DNA of 64,000 nucleotides from an uncultured Eubacteriales bacterium (GCA_934467415.1 CAKSLQ010000006.1:91041-155040); one strand, 5' to 3'; numbered from the stretch's first letter, positions 33,601-40,473 are shown. Numbers and translations are program-made. Notes: a model not told the origin generated them from the sequence alone.

Positions 33601-34062
33601 GTTTGCGCTTTGAAATTCCAAAACCTTGTTTTCATAGCGAAACTTTTCTGGCATGGACGCAATTTCCTCTTGAATACGCTGTTGATCGTCAAAAGCCTTC
33701 TGCAATTCTTCCTCATCGGGCGCCATGTGGAAGAATGCCTGAACCATTCGCTTTTCTTCATCGGTGAATGTATCGTATTCCTGAGATCGCAGCAGAAGAG
33801 CCATCAGCTCGGGCGTCATCTCGTCGCTCTCGTCAGCAGGAACATTGCCTTCCGCAAATTCCGAAAGGTTGTCCATTGCTTCTGCTTCTTCGGTTGCTGC
33901 TTTTTCCTCATTGCTAACCGTGAGCGGTGTATCTGTGGTATCGATTTCCGCATACGCAGTTATTTCTTCCGCAAAGACGGAAAATGTCGGCGTGGTCATG
34001 AGCATTGCAGCAGTCAACAAAAGGCTGACAGCTCTGGATAATGGTTTGTACCTATGCTTCAT
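27619..34062 (-). CDS. Giant secreted Rhs/YD-repeat polymorphic toxin
   Basis: Exported toxin-delivery protein of 2147 aa, comparable to WapA-type Rhs proteins. A signal peptide (MKHRYKPLSRAVSLLLTAAML...) precedes a helical N-terminal region of about 350 residues and a beta-rich domain. Dozens of YD repeats (YTYDANGN, YAYDAAGR and variants) run from about residue 850 to 1900, forming the shell that encloses the toxin. The core closes with YYLRARYYNPANGRFTQQD and DPSG at residue 1959. The 185-residue tip is AT-richer. It includes a hydrophobic segment near 2070-2090 and a final helix-rich stretch (SYQKGMFQREIEDWKQ, NYNLPWEILVALAE) that I do not recognise. An immunity candidate follows 12 bases later. 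Confidence 0.93.
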   Translation of the reverse strand: MKHRYKPLSRAVSLLLTAAMLMTTPTFSVFAEEITAYAEIDTTDTPLTVSNEEKAATEEAEAMDNLSEFAEGNVPADESDEMTPELMALLLRSQEYDTFTDEEKRMVQAFFHMAPDEEELQKAFDDQQRIQEEIASMPEKFRYENKVLEFQSANRTFSDLNAYEQTLVLQYSAFPDNIDEAFRYFEKEGLDIYESALAAEIMVDQLFDAEESLQIFRLYDSRVEREKNVLGFKEFSKAFLGTERIDESAMQAADPLTIRHAMLREQKAEYVSPAAFRKAKDMFLQGYSAQEIRAAYSVAATYNLAPEDLLIDREKAPSTLSEEEQCFFAVYPVNVAAVQELMRSTDLQSSAVDFKSEAEISRIDASDAAKSEISQVMEAVTSVGVALYSVPDEVEDDPVIESIRQPIDIHIDSHENVRINTGALEYRESIASLPGVNGKNIDLQLQYGSDESALEKYDYRRSTQTRYAIVGTQVEMAEGRLFEDTARSVVYKGYTSAKAANEALLEMQDKEIPCELTTPFVASKTATKVIRNTCEKSWWTNPYELLYDRQSNPAPSSYAYSSGGYKGTLPRTKTKKVYDNGTTVKKTDGDRICYYQKTIWEATFSGTVRKKVTEGSLVYVSLSVVEYSYSSAYNNTKEQTYNESRYDLGAGWSLGIPSIDRDSHGERLILPGIGTYALSGNTIKDYKRSDMKLTSDKSYNNGQFDSTQKLTFADGTAYYFNSNGLLLAMVDEFGTTVTFKYAQVNGDYHPSEIIDADGNSTTIVYTATGFGKTVTITAPDGNATVLYIKALDSETYGENNSVLEKIVCPDGETVSFDYTMENGTYSFTGSSGGPDIQYALLNRVAYDTGAKLHYAYEMQDVNLGSGHLNTYRLTERYTTNGTDDMQRIDRAAYTYTGDYSRKSEYKTKITETKNGQTVSTEYTFSKDHLCTKQETKVDSELKQKVETTYDSYELPNKTVTSIYGSSTLSSSELYTYDKFGNLLTYISPKADGSASNTEYRTTYTYDSTYNLPLTVEYKQDAATTIKIINTLTADKKSIAETATYVNNTLTALTTYTYNARGQVTAKTDCLDLAAKAGVTTVYTYDGANLATETITGMTDADGNALPDLTTTYTYDAMGRLLTATDAAGRTTTNTYDVRGRLLTTTAPDGSVTAYTYDLTANDTTVSQPGREDIVVDFDSIGQKQAVYYPSGDLQKEYYYDTAGRLVIEATGRGSSAANTVYYTYDPLDRLIEKRICDKDGVELYRENTAYDDALTETQSLVTKTVHGEDGAPSTVAKTYINAYGETVREDVGGMVTDYAYDFVGNRARTSYTKDGRTISASGTYDFRGNVLTETNALGNTRTVTYDAIGRKIAESDFKGNATTYAYDAAGRLLISSAPLDGEARSVVKYTYDSAGNVTRQMQSAEAVGAETPAWRTVEYVYDDSNRVTDIAQTADETHKVWTHYAYNEAGDLTDIYTGLSMKWSLAVNPETYSHTRYVYNNRGKATSLTDALGQTETYVYDALGYLIEATGRDGKVTRYTYTGLGKPLTEAIYASAAADAPAAQTVYTYYKNGLTHTVTEDGSAVQYTYDTHGNVLTESDETATRTYTYDSRGRKSGYALTVDDTEISTAAYAYDDLNRLVSVTEGGVTTTYTYDANGNRASQTTGEVSVAYTYNDANLVTSLTNTLTNASGEAVVPSAFAYTYYADGNQHTKTETLLGGDPVTTTYVYDGLGRLTSETKGEDSIAYTYDANGNRIGMSQNGTVTTYAYDANNRLLSETVGDTATAYTYDANGNTLTAGDKTYTYNTRGQQTGYSNGTTAAAYAYNPSGLRNVKTVGGSTKYFVYNGMNIVYEYTESVADGVAYFYGLNRTHNSEGEIYLYNAHGDVVQLVKNNAVVASYTYDAFGNLTSQIGESDNPFLYCGEYYDAETQTYYLRARYYNPANGRFTQQDAWAYMDASDPLSLNLYAYCCNNPVMYVDPSGHAVTEWDKRHLSEEELSHLQDMTDKWANASPLEQAQYRKIAEKYRSAYRMPYEFTDCNGHTKVDKQKMIDFQHEAYTSFSSGKHQLDYTTVFAAAGIASQIDTPAPGPGDVVAVAIIAVGCICVFAKGKSRPRDLEKGMSSYQKGMFQREIEDWKQENGMPPNYNLPWEILVALAETVKEMYRNK

Positions 34063-34107
34063 ATCTTTCTCCTTAATATAGATTGAAATGGGCTGCTGGG
34101 GTAGTCA

Positions 34108-34122
34108 CTAAGAAGAGTTCAT
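34108..34122 (-). CDS. Possible leader peptide MNSS ahead of rhs
   Basis: ATG AAC TCT TCT TAG, preceded by AAAGGAGGAAAAT, a near-perfect Shine-Dalgarno at good spacing. It lies about 45 bases upstream of the rhs start. It may be a regulatory leader or just the residue of a deleted gene start. Confidence 0.3.
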   Translation of the reverse strand: MNSS

Positions 34123-34348
34123 ATTTTCCTCCTTTGCATAGAATTTCTTAGGGTAAGTATATCTCAGAATTCGCAAGTATCGTTTGCACTGACCGTCGAA
34201 TGTCGAATTTTGTCCGCGAATCGACAGTGAAGTGAGCAATAGCAGGGAAGTTTGATGTGGCTGTTCGATCATGAACGCGCAAACAACAAAGCACCTCACC
34301 ACGGAAAATCCAACGGCGAGGTGCTTTATTGATGCGGAGAAGCAACAA

Positions 34349-34400
34349 TTTAACGAATACCCTTAAAATTTAACGATTACCCATAAGTTTAACGATTACT
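34349..34400 (+). repeat. Three direct repeats at 20-bp period, IS21-end-like
   Basis: TTTAACGAATAC (34349-34360), TTTAACGATTAC (34369-34380) and TTTAACGATTAC (34389-34400) are spaced exactly 20 bp apart. Multiple short direct repeats at this period are a feature of IS21-family ends, where transposase binds. No transposase gene is present, so this would be a solo end. Confidence 0.6.
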
Positions 34401-34438
34401 TCGGCTCAAACTGCCTCAAAATCCGAAAAATGCAGAAA

Positions 34439-34471
34439 ACCCCGCCACAGAGCGATTCTGCGGCGGGGTTC
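34439..34471 (-). terminator. Second hairpin downstream of ssrA
   Basis: AACCCCGCC and GGCGGGGTT form a 9-bp stem followed on the minus strand by TTCTGCATTTTT. It is a back-up terminator for ssrA. Confidence 0.6.
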
Positions 34472-34521
34472 GTTTGTGCTCTGAAACCGCGGATCCCTTG
34501 ATTTTATGCGGTTTTTGGGCA

Positions 34522-34564
34522 TAGAAAAAGTCCACCGTAATTCTATCAAAATTACAGTGGACTT
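34522..34564 (-). terminator. Terminator of ssrA
   Basis: A 15-bp stem (one mismatch) formed by AAGTCCACTGTAATT and AATTACGGTGGACTT, then TTTCT, immediately after the tmRNA 3' CCA. Confidence 0.85.
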
Positions 34565-34565
34565 A

Positions 34566-34930
34566 TGGTGGAGGCGGCGGGAATCGAACCCGCGTCCGAA
34601 AAGCCTTTGACAGAACTTTCTCCGGGTGCAGGGCACCTACTGAATTTCCCCGGTCTTACCGCCGATGCGCGGGCTGCATGATCGGGTAGCTTTTTTGTTT
34701 ATGACCGCTTCAAAAGCAAACGGGCGGTGCACATTTACCACTGAATGACGCCTGAACCGAAGCCGTGGTCCTCAACGGTCAGACGGGCTGCTCAAAAGCA
34801 GCGGCGCAGCTTACGCTGCCAGTGCTACGTTATCGTTAGCGTTTAATTTTAAGTTTGGACTTTTTAAGAGGTTTCCTCCCTCTACCCGCTTATCCTGCCT
34901 CAAACTCCCCGTCGAAACCTTTACGCCCCC
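34566..34930 (-). ncRNA. ssrA: tmRNA (transfer-messenger RNA)
   Basis: RNA of 365 nt that rescues stalled ribosomes by trans-translation. The 5' end GGGGGCGTAAAGGTTTCGAC is the classical tmRNA start. The 3' end pairs with it as a 7-bp acceptor stem and carries a T-arm and an encoded CCA. The tag reading frame at 34811-34840 encodes ANDNVALAA and a stop, preceded by the usual A-rich stretch. The first 10 nucleotides overlap the end of the upstream phospholipase-like gene, whose TAA lies within the tmRNA sequence. smpB, its protein partner, is encoded just beyond that gene, so all three may share a precursor transcript. Confidence 0.97.
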
Positions 34931-35577
34931 GTATAGGCTTGCAGCACCTTTGTGCAGAGCGCCACCGCGTCTGCAACAAAGCTGTCGGCTTCGTTTTCAG
35001 CCAGGTAAAAATAGTCTGTCCGCGAAAGATTGCATTGCCGCGTCTTGTAGAAGGCGTCAATCGACTCCAGCTTCTCATTGATGAGCTTTGGCGGATAGAA
35101 GGGGAGATAATCCCCATCGAAATGCCCGAGCCTCGTGAGAATCGCATACGCATGAAAATCCGGATGCCGCGAAAGGTACAGCGAATCGAGATCGTACCAG
35201 TCGCGCTTGACCGCCTTGACGAACGACGCCTTGTCGGGAAAATCCTTGCCGTAACGCGCATAGGAAGGCTCGAAAATCGTCTCGCCCCACAGCTTGTCGG
35301 CGACAAGATGCGCAAGGTAGCCGAAGAGAAAGGCGCGCGCCTTTGGGTCTTCTTCCTTTTGGATATAGGCGTCGTAGAACCCCTCGTAGTCGATGGACGC
35401 ATTGGTGCCGTCCGGCGTGCAGTGCGAGACCGCCTTGGACGGCGTGTAGGTCAGCCCGTCCGGGTTCTGCCTGCCGCAGTCGGGCGCGATGCTGCCGACG
35501 ATGAAGGAAGCGGCGTCAAGCGGAAACGTCTCGAGCAGCTTGTCGGCAATCCGAAGATGAACAATCCAGCTCGCCAT
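34921..35577 (-). CDS. Zinc-dependent phospholipase C-like protein
   Basis: A 218-aa protein of the zinc-dependent phospholipase C/S1-P1 nuclease-like family (PF00882). It opens with MASWIVHLRIADKLLE, supplying the N-terminal Trp and His metal ligands, then FIVGSIAPDC, SHCTP and FLFGYLAHLVADKLWGETIF with further His/Asp ligands. It has no signal peptide, unlike secreted phospholipases, so it acts inside the cell on an unknown phosphoester. ATG 35577 lies one base after the smpB stop. The stop codon overlaps the tmRNA 5' end by 10 nucleotides. Confidence 0.85.
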   Translation of the reverse strand: MASWIVHLRIADKLLETFPLDAASFIVGSIAPDCGRQNPDGLTYTPSKAVSHCTPDGTNASIDYEGFYDAYIQKEEDPKARAFLFGYLAHLVADKLWGETIFEPSYARYGKDFPDKASFVKAVKRDWYDLDSLYLSRHPDFHAYAILTRLGHFDGDYLPFYPPKLINEKLESIDAFYKTRQCNLSRTDYFYLAENEADSFVADAVALCTKVLQAYTGA

Positions 35578-35578
35578 G

Positions 35579-36034
35579 TCAGCCCCGATTCTTCATTGCG
35601 CGGTCGATGTCGCGGGCGGACTGCCGCTTGGCATCGCTGTCGCGCTTGTCGTAGAGCTTTTTGCCCTTGCAGAGGCCGACCTCGACCTTGACCCGCGAGT
35701 CCTTGAAGTACAGGGACAGCGGAACCAGGGCAAGCCCATCCTCCTTGACCTTGCCGAGCAGGCGGAAGATCTCCCGCTTGTGCATCAGCAGCCGCTTGAC
35801 GCGGAGAGGATCGCGGTTGTAGATGTTGCCTTTTTCGTAGGGGCTGATGTGCATACCGCGGACGAGCAGTTCGCCGTCTTTGATCTCACAATAGGCGTCC
35901 TTGAGGTTGACCGCGCCCTGGCGGAGCGACTTGACTTCCGTGCCGAACAGTTCGATCCCGGCCTCGTATTTGTCAAGGACAAAATACTCGTGATAGGCTT
36001 TCTTGTTCTGCGCGATGATCTTGCGGCCCTCCAT
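35579..36034 (-). CDS. smpB: SsrA-binding protein SmpB
   Basis: RNA-binding partner of tmRNA, 151 aa. It holds the tRNA-like domain of tmRNA in the ribosomal A site. Family landmarks are IAQNKKAYHEYFVLDKYEAGIEL, GTEVKSLRQGAVNLKDAY and RKRLLMHKREIFRLLG, then the basic C-terminal tail KLYDKRDSDAKRQSARDIDRAMK, which enters the mRNA channel. The start is ATG 36034, since AAGGAGG lies 8-9 bases upstream; the GTG at 36043 lies too close. Promoter TTGCTT-17-TATAAT (36068-36096). ssrA itself lies one gene downstream. Confidence 0.96.
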   Translation of the reverse strand: MEGRKIIAQNKKAYHEYFVLDKYEAGIELFGTEVKSLRQGAVNLKDAYCEIKDGELLVRGMHISPYEKGNIYNRDPLRVKRLLMHKREIFRLLGKVKEDGLALVPLSLYFKDSRVKVEVGLCKGKKLYDKRDSDAKRQSARDIDRAMKNRG

Positions 36035-36067
36035 GGCGGACACCTCCTTTCCGAATCGGCAACCTAC

Positions 36068-36096
36068 ATTATATAACGGAATGCCGTCGAAAGCAA
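36068..36096 (-). promoter_or_regulatory. Promoter of the smpB operon
   Basis: Minus-strand TTGCTT (36091-36096), 17-bp spacer, TATAAT (36068-36073). Confidence 0.75.
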
Positions 36097-36135
36097 GCGA
36101 AAGCGGAAAACTGTAATCATATTGTAAGATACCGA

Positions 36136-36164
36136 TTGCAAAACGGCGACGGATATGCTATAAT
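36136..36164 (+). promoter_or_regulatory. Promoter of the rimM-trmD operon
   Basis: TTGCAA (36136-36141), 17-bp spacer, TATAAT (36159-36164). Confidence 0.8.
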
Positions 36165-36204
36165 TGCCACAATAGGTTTGCGCGGCGGCGCATAAGGGGA
36201 TTCT

Positions 36205-36711
36205 ATGAAAAAACAGTATCTGGAGTGCGGCAAGATTGCCAACACGCACGGCGTGCGCGGCGCGGTTCTGATCGAGTCGTGGTGCGACAGCCCGGCGGTG
36301 CTTGCGGCGCTGAAAAACGTATATATCGAAAAAAGCGGCGCATTTGTGCCGATGCGCGTGCTGAGCGCCGCGGAATACAAGGGCAGGGTGCTGGCCGCAC
36401 TTGAAGGGCTGACCACGCTTGAGGACGCTGCGGCGATGAAAAACCGCATTCTGTTTGCCGCGCGCGGGGATATTCCGTGCGGCGAGGGTGACTTCTTCGT
36501 GCAGGATCTGCTCGGCCTGCCGGTGATCGACGCGGATAGCGGCAGAGTATACGGCAAGCTCAGCGATGTGGTGACCGGCGCCGCGTCCGACCTCTACGAG
36601 GTGGACACCGGGAACGGCAAGGCGCTGGTTCCCGCCGTCGGCGAATTTATAAAGGAGATCGACCCCGAGCGCGGCATTTTCATCCGCGCGATCGAGGGGC
36701 TGTTTGCATGA
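36205..36711 (+). CDS. rimM: 16S rRNA processing/30S maturation protein RimM
   Basis: Assembly factor of 168 aa that matures the head of the 30S ribosomal subunit. The N-terminal RimM barrel begins YLECGKIANTHGVRGAVLIES and contains NRILFAARGDIP. The C-terminal PRC-barrel covers about residues 90-165 (DLLGLPVIDADSGRVYGKLSDV, ALVPAVGEFIKEID). Gene order rimM-trmD with a 4-base overlap is conserved in bacteria and supports the call. It is the first gene of an operon that continues through trmD to an O-antigen ligase-like gene. Confidence 0.95.
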   Translation: MKKQYLECGKIANTHGVRGAVLIESWCDSPAVLAALKNVYIEKSGAFVPMRVLSAAEYKGRVLAALEGLTTLEDAAAMKNRILFAARGDIPCGEGDFFVQDLLGLPVIDADSGRVYGKLSDVVTGAASDLYEVDTGNGKALVPAVGEFIKEIDPERGIFIRAIEGLFA

Positions 36712-37442
36712 TGCGGTTTGACATTATGACCCTGTTCCCGGCGCTGGTGGACGGCATCCTCGCCGAGAGCATTATCGGCAGAGCCCGAAAAAGCGGCGCG
36801 ATCGAGGTCGCCGTGCACAATATCCGTGATTATTCCGCGGATAAGCACCGCCGCGTGGACGACACGCCCTACGGCGGCGGCATGGGGATGCTGATGGCGG
36901 CGCCGCCGATCGTCAGCTGCTTTGAGGCGATCTGTGCGATGCAGCCGGACGATGTGCGGCGGCATGTGATTTATCTCTCGCCGCGCGGACAGGTGTTCAA
37001 CCACGCGATGGCGAAGCGCTTTGCCGCATATGACAACCTTGCGCTGCTCTGCGGGCACTATGAAGGCATTGACGCGCGCGCGCTCGATGTCCTCGCGGCC
37101 GAGGAAGTCTCCATCGGCGATTTTGTGCTCACGGGCGGGGAATTGCCCGCCTGCATCGTGACCGATGCGGTCGCAAGACTTTGCCCGGGCGTGCTGTCGG
37201 ATGACGAATGCTACGAAAACGAGAGCATCGCAGGCGGCTTGCTCGAATACCCGCAGTACACCCGCCCGTTTGACTTTCGCGGGCTGACCGTGCCCGACGT
37301 GCTGATCTCCGGGCATCACGAAAACATTGACAAGTGGCGGCTGGAGCAGTCGGCCGCCTTGACGCGCGAGCGGCGCCCGGATCTGTATGAAGCGTGGCTC
37401 GCGGAACATCCGGACGACGGGAAGGGAGGGAAGAAACGTTGA
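36708..37442 (+). CDS. trmD: tRNA (guanine-N1-)-methyltransferase TrmD
   Basis: Knotted SPOUT methyltransferase of 244 aa forming m1G37 next to the anticodon. N-terminal FDIMTLFPALVDGIL, then DDTPYGGGMGMLMAAPPI, LLCGHYEGIDARAL and SIGDFVLTGGELPACIVTDAVARL form the trefoil-knot SAM site. VPDVLISGHHENIDKWR is the usual C-terminal block. It overlaps rimM by 4 bases. Its stop TGA overlaps the TTG start of the next gene. Confidence 0.97.
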   Translation: MMRFDIMTLFPALVDGILAESIIGRARKSGAIEVAVHNIRDYSADKHRRVDDTPYGGGMGMLMAAPPIVSCFEAICAMQPDDVRRHVIYLSPRGQVFNHAMAKRFAAYDNLALLCGHYEGIDARALDVLAAEEVSIGDFVLTGGELPACIVTDAVARLCPGVLSDDECYENESIAGGLLEYPQYTRPFDFRGLTVPDVLISGHHENIDKWRLEQSAALTRERRPDLYEAWLAEHPDDGKGGKKR

Positions 37443-39358
37443 AAAACGGCTTTGCCGCATGGTTTTCTTCATTTATAGAAGGCAGTGCGATCTGCCGCGG
37501 CTTCGGCAGACTCGGCAGCTTCCTCTATAAAAAGATCGGCAGCGGTCTTTACAGCTTCCTGTTCGGCTCGTATGACGAGATGTGCGATACCTTTGACAGG
37601 AGCCGCATCGGCAGCGCGCTCGGCGGGAAGAACCGCGCCGCGCGTTACCTTGCCTCCAACATCGAGGAGAGCGTCTACGTCTCGGCGGTCGCCGCCATGA
37701 TGCGCTATCTCAGTTGCCTCTCGCTCCGTGTGATCGGCGTTTTCCTCATGTCCTGCGGCTTTTATTCGCTGCTCGGACAGGCCGTGCTGTTTCTGATCGA
37801 CGCCGATCCTGCACGCATTTTGTCTGCGGCGGTCTCCGTGTTGCTGATCGTCCTCGGCATTCCGCTGCTGTTCTCGGGCAAGCCGCTTTGTACGGCCATC
37901 CGCGACAGCACGGCATGGAATGCGTTTTTCACCCGCTTTTGCGGCTTTCATGAGCGGTCGTATGCAGCGCCGGACGGCGCGACGGGGCGCAAAGGGGCGG
38001 CGTTTATCCTCGGGCTGCCGTTCGGCATCCTGACCTGCTTTGTGCATCCGCTTTGGCTGATCGTGGGCTGCTTTGCCGCCATCGCGGCGTACATTGTGCT
38101 CATCAACCCGGAATGCGGGCTGTATGCGGCGATTTTCCTCATGCCGTTCTTCGTCATCCTGCCGCGCCCGAGCATTTTTTTGGCGCTGCTCGTGATTTAT
38201 ACGGCGTTTGCACTCGGCGTCAAGCTGCTGCGCGGCAAGCGCTACTTCCGTGCAGAGCCGCTCGACATTTTTGTGTTCTGTTTTATGGCGGCGATGCTGC
38301 TCGGCGGCCTTGTCTCCTACGGCGGCGGACAGTCGATCCGCGCGGCGGCGATCTACGCCGCGCTGATGCTCGGCTATTATCTGACCGTCGGTCTTGTGAA
38401 CACCAAAGAAAAGCTCGTGCGCGCGGCCATGATGCTGTGCGTGTCGCTCCTCCTGGTTTCGCTCTACGGCATTTATCAGGATGTCTCCGGCAATATCTCC
38501 GCCGAGTGGATCGACACCGAGATGTTTGACAATATCGGCGGCCGCGTCGTCTCCACCTTTGAAAATCCGAACATGCTCGGCGAGTACCTGATTCTGCTGC
38601 TCCCGATCGTTGCGGCCGTTTTCTTCGGGGATCGGCGGCTTTCGACCAAGCCGGCAAGTCTCGCCGCCTTTGCGGCGGGCTGCCTGTGCCTGATCTATAC
38701 CTGGGCGCGCGGCGCGTGGCTCGGCTTCCTGCTCGCCGCCGTGCTGTTCGTCCTGATGTGGAGCCGCCGCTCGGTGGCGCTGATCGCGGCGGGCGTCTGC
38801 CTCTTGCCGCTGGCCGTTCCGTATCTGCCGGCCAACATCGTTTCCCGCTTTTCCAGCATCGGCGATCTGACCGACACATCCACCAACTACCGCGTCTTCA
38901 TCTGGCGCGGGAGCGCGCGCATGGCAGCCGACTATGCGCTGACCGGTGTCGGCGTCGGTGAGCAGGCGTTTAACCGCATTTACCCGTTCTATTCCTTTGC
39001 GGGGATCGAAAAAGCGCCGCATTCGCACAACCTGTTTTTGCAGATTTTCATTGAGCTCGGCATTCTCGGCTTTGTTCTGTTCATCGCCATGCTGATCTGC
39101 TTTTTGCAGAGCGGATTTTCACTGGCCAAGCGCGGCGAAGACAGGACCGTGCGGCTGATCGGCTGCGGTGCGATGTGCGGCGTGCTGGCCGCGCTGCTTC
39201 AGGGCATGACCGACTATGTCTGGTACAATTACCGCGTGTTCTTCCTGTTCTGGATCGTCTTCGGCCTTTGCTCGGCCGCACGGCGGATCGACGCGGCGAG
39301 CCGCAGACAGAAGCGCGCAACGGTCAGCGAGACCTGCGCGGACATCACGATAGATTAA
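37439..39358 (+). CDS. O-antigen ligase/polymerase-family membrane protein (Wzy_C)
   Basis: Polytopic membrane protein of 639 aa. A non-conserved N-terminal part of about 100 residues is followed by a dozen hydrophobic helices. The ligase-type periplasmic loop contains VSTFENPNMLGEYLILLLPI and RGSARMAADYALTGVGVGEQAFNRIYP, ending PHSHNLFLQIFIELGILGFVLF. This is the Wzy_C/O-antigen ligase pattern (PF04932). In a Gram-positive cell such proteins polymerise or attach a surface polysaccharide. The start is TTG 37439, with GGGAGGGAAG upstream and a 4-base overlap with trmD. Two DUF4330 genes follow. Confidence 0.88.
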   Translation: MKNGFAAWFSSFIEGSAICRGFGRLGSFLYKKIGSGLYSFLFGSYDEMCDTFDRSRIGSALGGKNRAARYLASNIEESVYVSAVAAMMRYLSCLSLRVIGVFLMSCGFYSLLGQAVLFLIDADPARILSAAVSVLLIVLGIPLLFSGKPLCTAIRDSTAWNAFFTRFCGFHERSYAAPDGATGRKGAAFILGLPFGILTCFVHPLWLIVGCFAAIAAYIVLINPECGLYAAIFLMPFFVILPRPSIFLALLVIYTAFALGVKLLRGKRYFRAEPLDIFVFCFMAAMLLGGLVSYGGGQSIRAAAIYAALMLGYYLTVGLVNTKEKLVRAAMMLCVSLLLVSLYGIYQDVSGNISAEWIDTEMFDNIGGRVVSTFENPNMLGEYLILLLPIVAAVFFGDRRLSTKPASLAAFAAGCLCLIYTWARGAWLGFLLAAVLFVLMWSRRSVALIAAGVCLLPLAVPYLPANIVSRFSSIGDLTDTSTNYRVFIWRGSARMAADYALTGVGVGEQAFNRIYPFYSFAGIEKAPHSHNLFLQIFIELGILGFVLFIAMLICFLQSGFSLAKRGEDRTVRLIGCGAMCGVLAALLQGMTDYVWYNYRVFFLFWIVFGLCSAARRIDAASRRQKRATVSETCADITID

Positions 39359-39371
39359 CGGAGGGATCATC

Positions 39372-39860
39372 ATGGAAAAGAAAGCGACACGCGAATTCCG
39401 CGTCAATTTTGTCGATATTCTGATCACGGTCATCATCGCGGGCGTGATCACGTTCGGCGCATTCATGATCGCCAGCGCATTCGGCGTGGAAACGGCGGAG
39501 AAAACGGATTACACCGTGCTTTACACCTTGCAGTTCCGCGGCATTGAACCCGAATATGCAAACAAGATCGCCGTCGGCGACACGGTCGTCGAGGCAGCCA
39601 AGCGCTTCAACCTCGGCACGGTCACGGCGGTTATGACAGAGCCGTATGTCAAGGATGTATATGACGAGGCGACCGGCACAATGGTTGCCGCCACGCATCC
39701 GGACAACATTACGATGAGTGTGACGCTGGCGGCGGACGGCTACTATGCGGACGGCTCTTACTATATCAACGGTTCGCGCGTGGCGGTCGGCGTCGGCGTT
39801 TCGATCCACGCCAAGAATTTTGCGGGCACGGGCTATGTCAGCGCCATGCGCCTGAAGTGA
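39372..39860 (+). CDS. DUF4330 family membrane-anchored protein, first copy
   Basis: A 162-aa protein with one N-terminal transmembrane helix (FVDILITVIIAGVITFGAFMI, about residues 13-33) and an extracytoplasmic beta-rich domain. The opening FRVNFVDILI and the pattern IAVGDTVVEAAKRFNLGTVTAV fit the DUF4330 family. GGAGGGA precedes the ATG, and only 13 bases separate it from the ligase-like gene. Function is unknown. It resembles the next gene product in size and layout, and both probably work with the polysaccharide ligase at the membrane. Confidence 0.78.
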   Translation: MEKKATREFRVNFVDILITVIIAGVITFGAFMIASAFGVETAEKTDYTVLYTLQFRGIEPEYANKIAVGDTVVEAAKRFNLGTVTAVMTEPYVKDVYDEATGTMVAATHPDNITMSVTLAADGYYADGSYYINGSRVAVGVGVSIHAKNFAGTGYVSAMRLK

Positions 39861-39878
39861 GAAGAGGGGGACACGGAC

Positions 39879-40358
39879 ATGGAAAAACGCAGATTCAAGG
39901 TCAATGTGCTGGACTTTCTCATTCTCGCATTGGTCGCCATTGTGATTGTCGGCGCGGTTTTGCGCACCAATGCCAAGCAAAAGGACCCCAAGCTCGAGAC
40001 GCAGACGGCCGTCATTTCGTTCAAGATCAGCAATGTGCAGGCGGCGTCCGTCAAGTATTTCAAGGACGGCGACCCGATCCGGAGCGAATCGCTCGGCTGT
40101 GCGCTCGGTACGCTGATCGGTGACAGCGTCACCGCGACGCCTGCGGTCACCTATGTGGAGCGCGGCGGCGCAATCATCAAGACCACCTCGGCGCTGAACC
40201 GTGTGGATATTTACGGCCAGGCGGCCTGCGAGGGACAGATGAGCGAGAGCGGATTTCTGCTCGGCGGGACGCAGTATATCGCGCCCGGCATGACGACGTA
40301 TGCCTGCCTGCCCGAGATCAATGCCAATATTCTGATTACGGACGTTCGGGTCAAATAA
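39879..40358 (+). CDS. DUF4330 family membrane-anchored protein, second copy
   Basis: A 159-aa protein with the same layout as its neighbour: KVNVLDFLILALVAIVIVGAV forms a membrane anchor near residues 8-28, then a beta-rich outer domain containing GCALGTLIGDSVTATPAV. It starts 18 bases after the previous gene with AGAGGGGG upstream. The two copies have diverged strongly, which suggests an old duplication and perhaps a heterodimer. No terminator was found after it; a promoter for ptsH begins within 30 bases. Confidence 0.78.
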   Translation: MEKRRFKVNVLDFLILALVAIVIVGAVLRTNAKQKDPKLETQTAVISFKISNVQAASVKYFKDGDPIRSESLGCALGTLIGDSVTATPAVTYVERGGAIIKTTSALNRVDIYGQAACEGQMSESGFLLGGTQYIAPGMTTYACLPEINANILITDVRVK

Positions 40359-40387
40359 TGCCGAAAAATTAAAAATGCAAAAAATAC

Positions 40388-40416
40388 TTGCATTTGCAGC
40401 GCAGATTTGCTATACT
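40388..40416 (+). promoter_or_regulatory. Promoter of ptsH
   Basis: TTGCAT (40388-40393), 17-bp spacer, TATACT (40411-40416). Confidence 0.75.
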
Positions 40417-40473
40417 AATGAAAGATAACGATGCAAAGTGCATTTTCACCCGGAAAAAGGAGCGTATTTTCTG

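Larger units (their letters stand above)
34063..34521. other. Non-coding region upstream of rhs with mobile-element remnants
   Basis: No convincing gene. It contains a 4-codon reading frame (MNSS) with a strong ribosome site at 34108-34122, a 10-bp hairpin AAAGCACCTC/GAGGTGCTTT (34288-34327), three 12-bp direct repeats at 20-bp period (34349-34400), and a GC hairpin (34439-34471). The AT-rich composition matches the rhs ends, not the chromosome. Confidence 0.6.

Noticed and set aside
34406..34636. A 76-residue reading frame overlapping the ssrA 3' end
   Set aside because: Covers the tmRNA acceptor arm and terminator; it is not coding.
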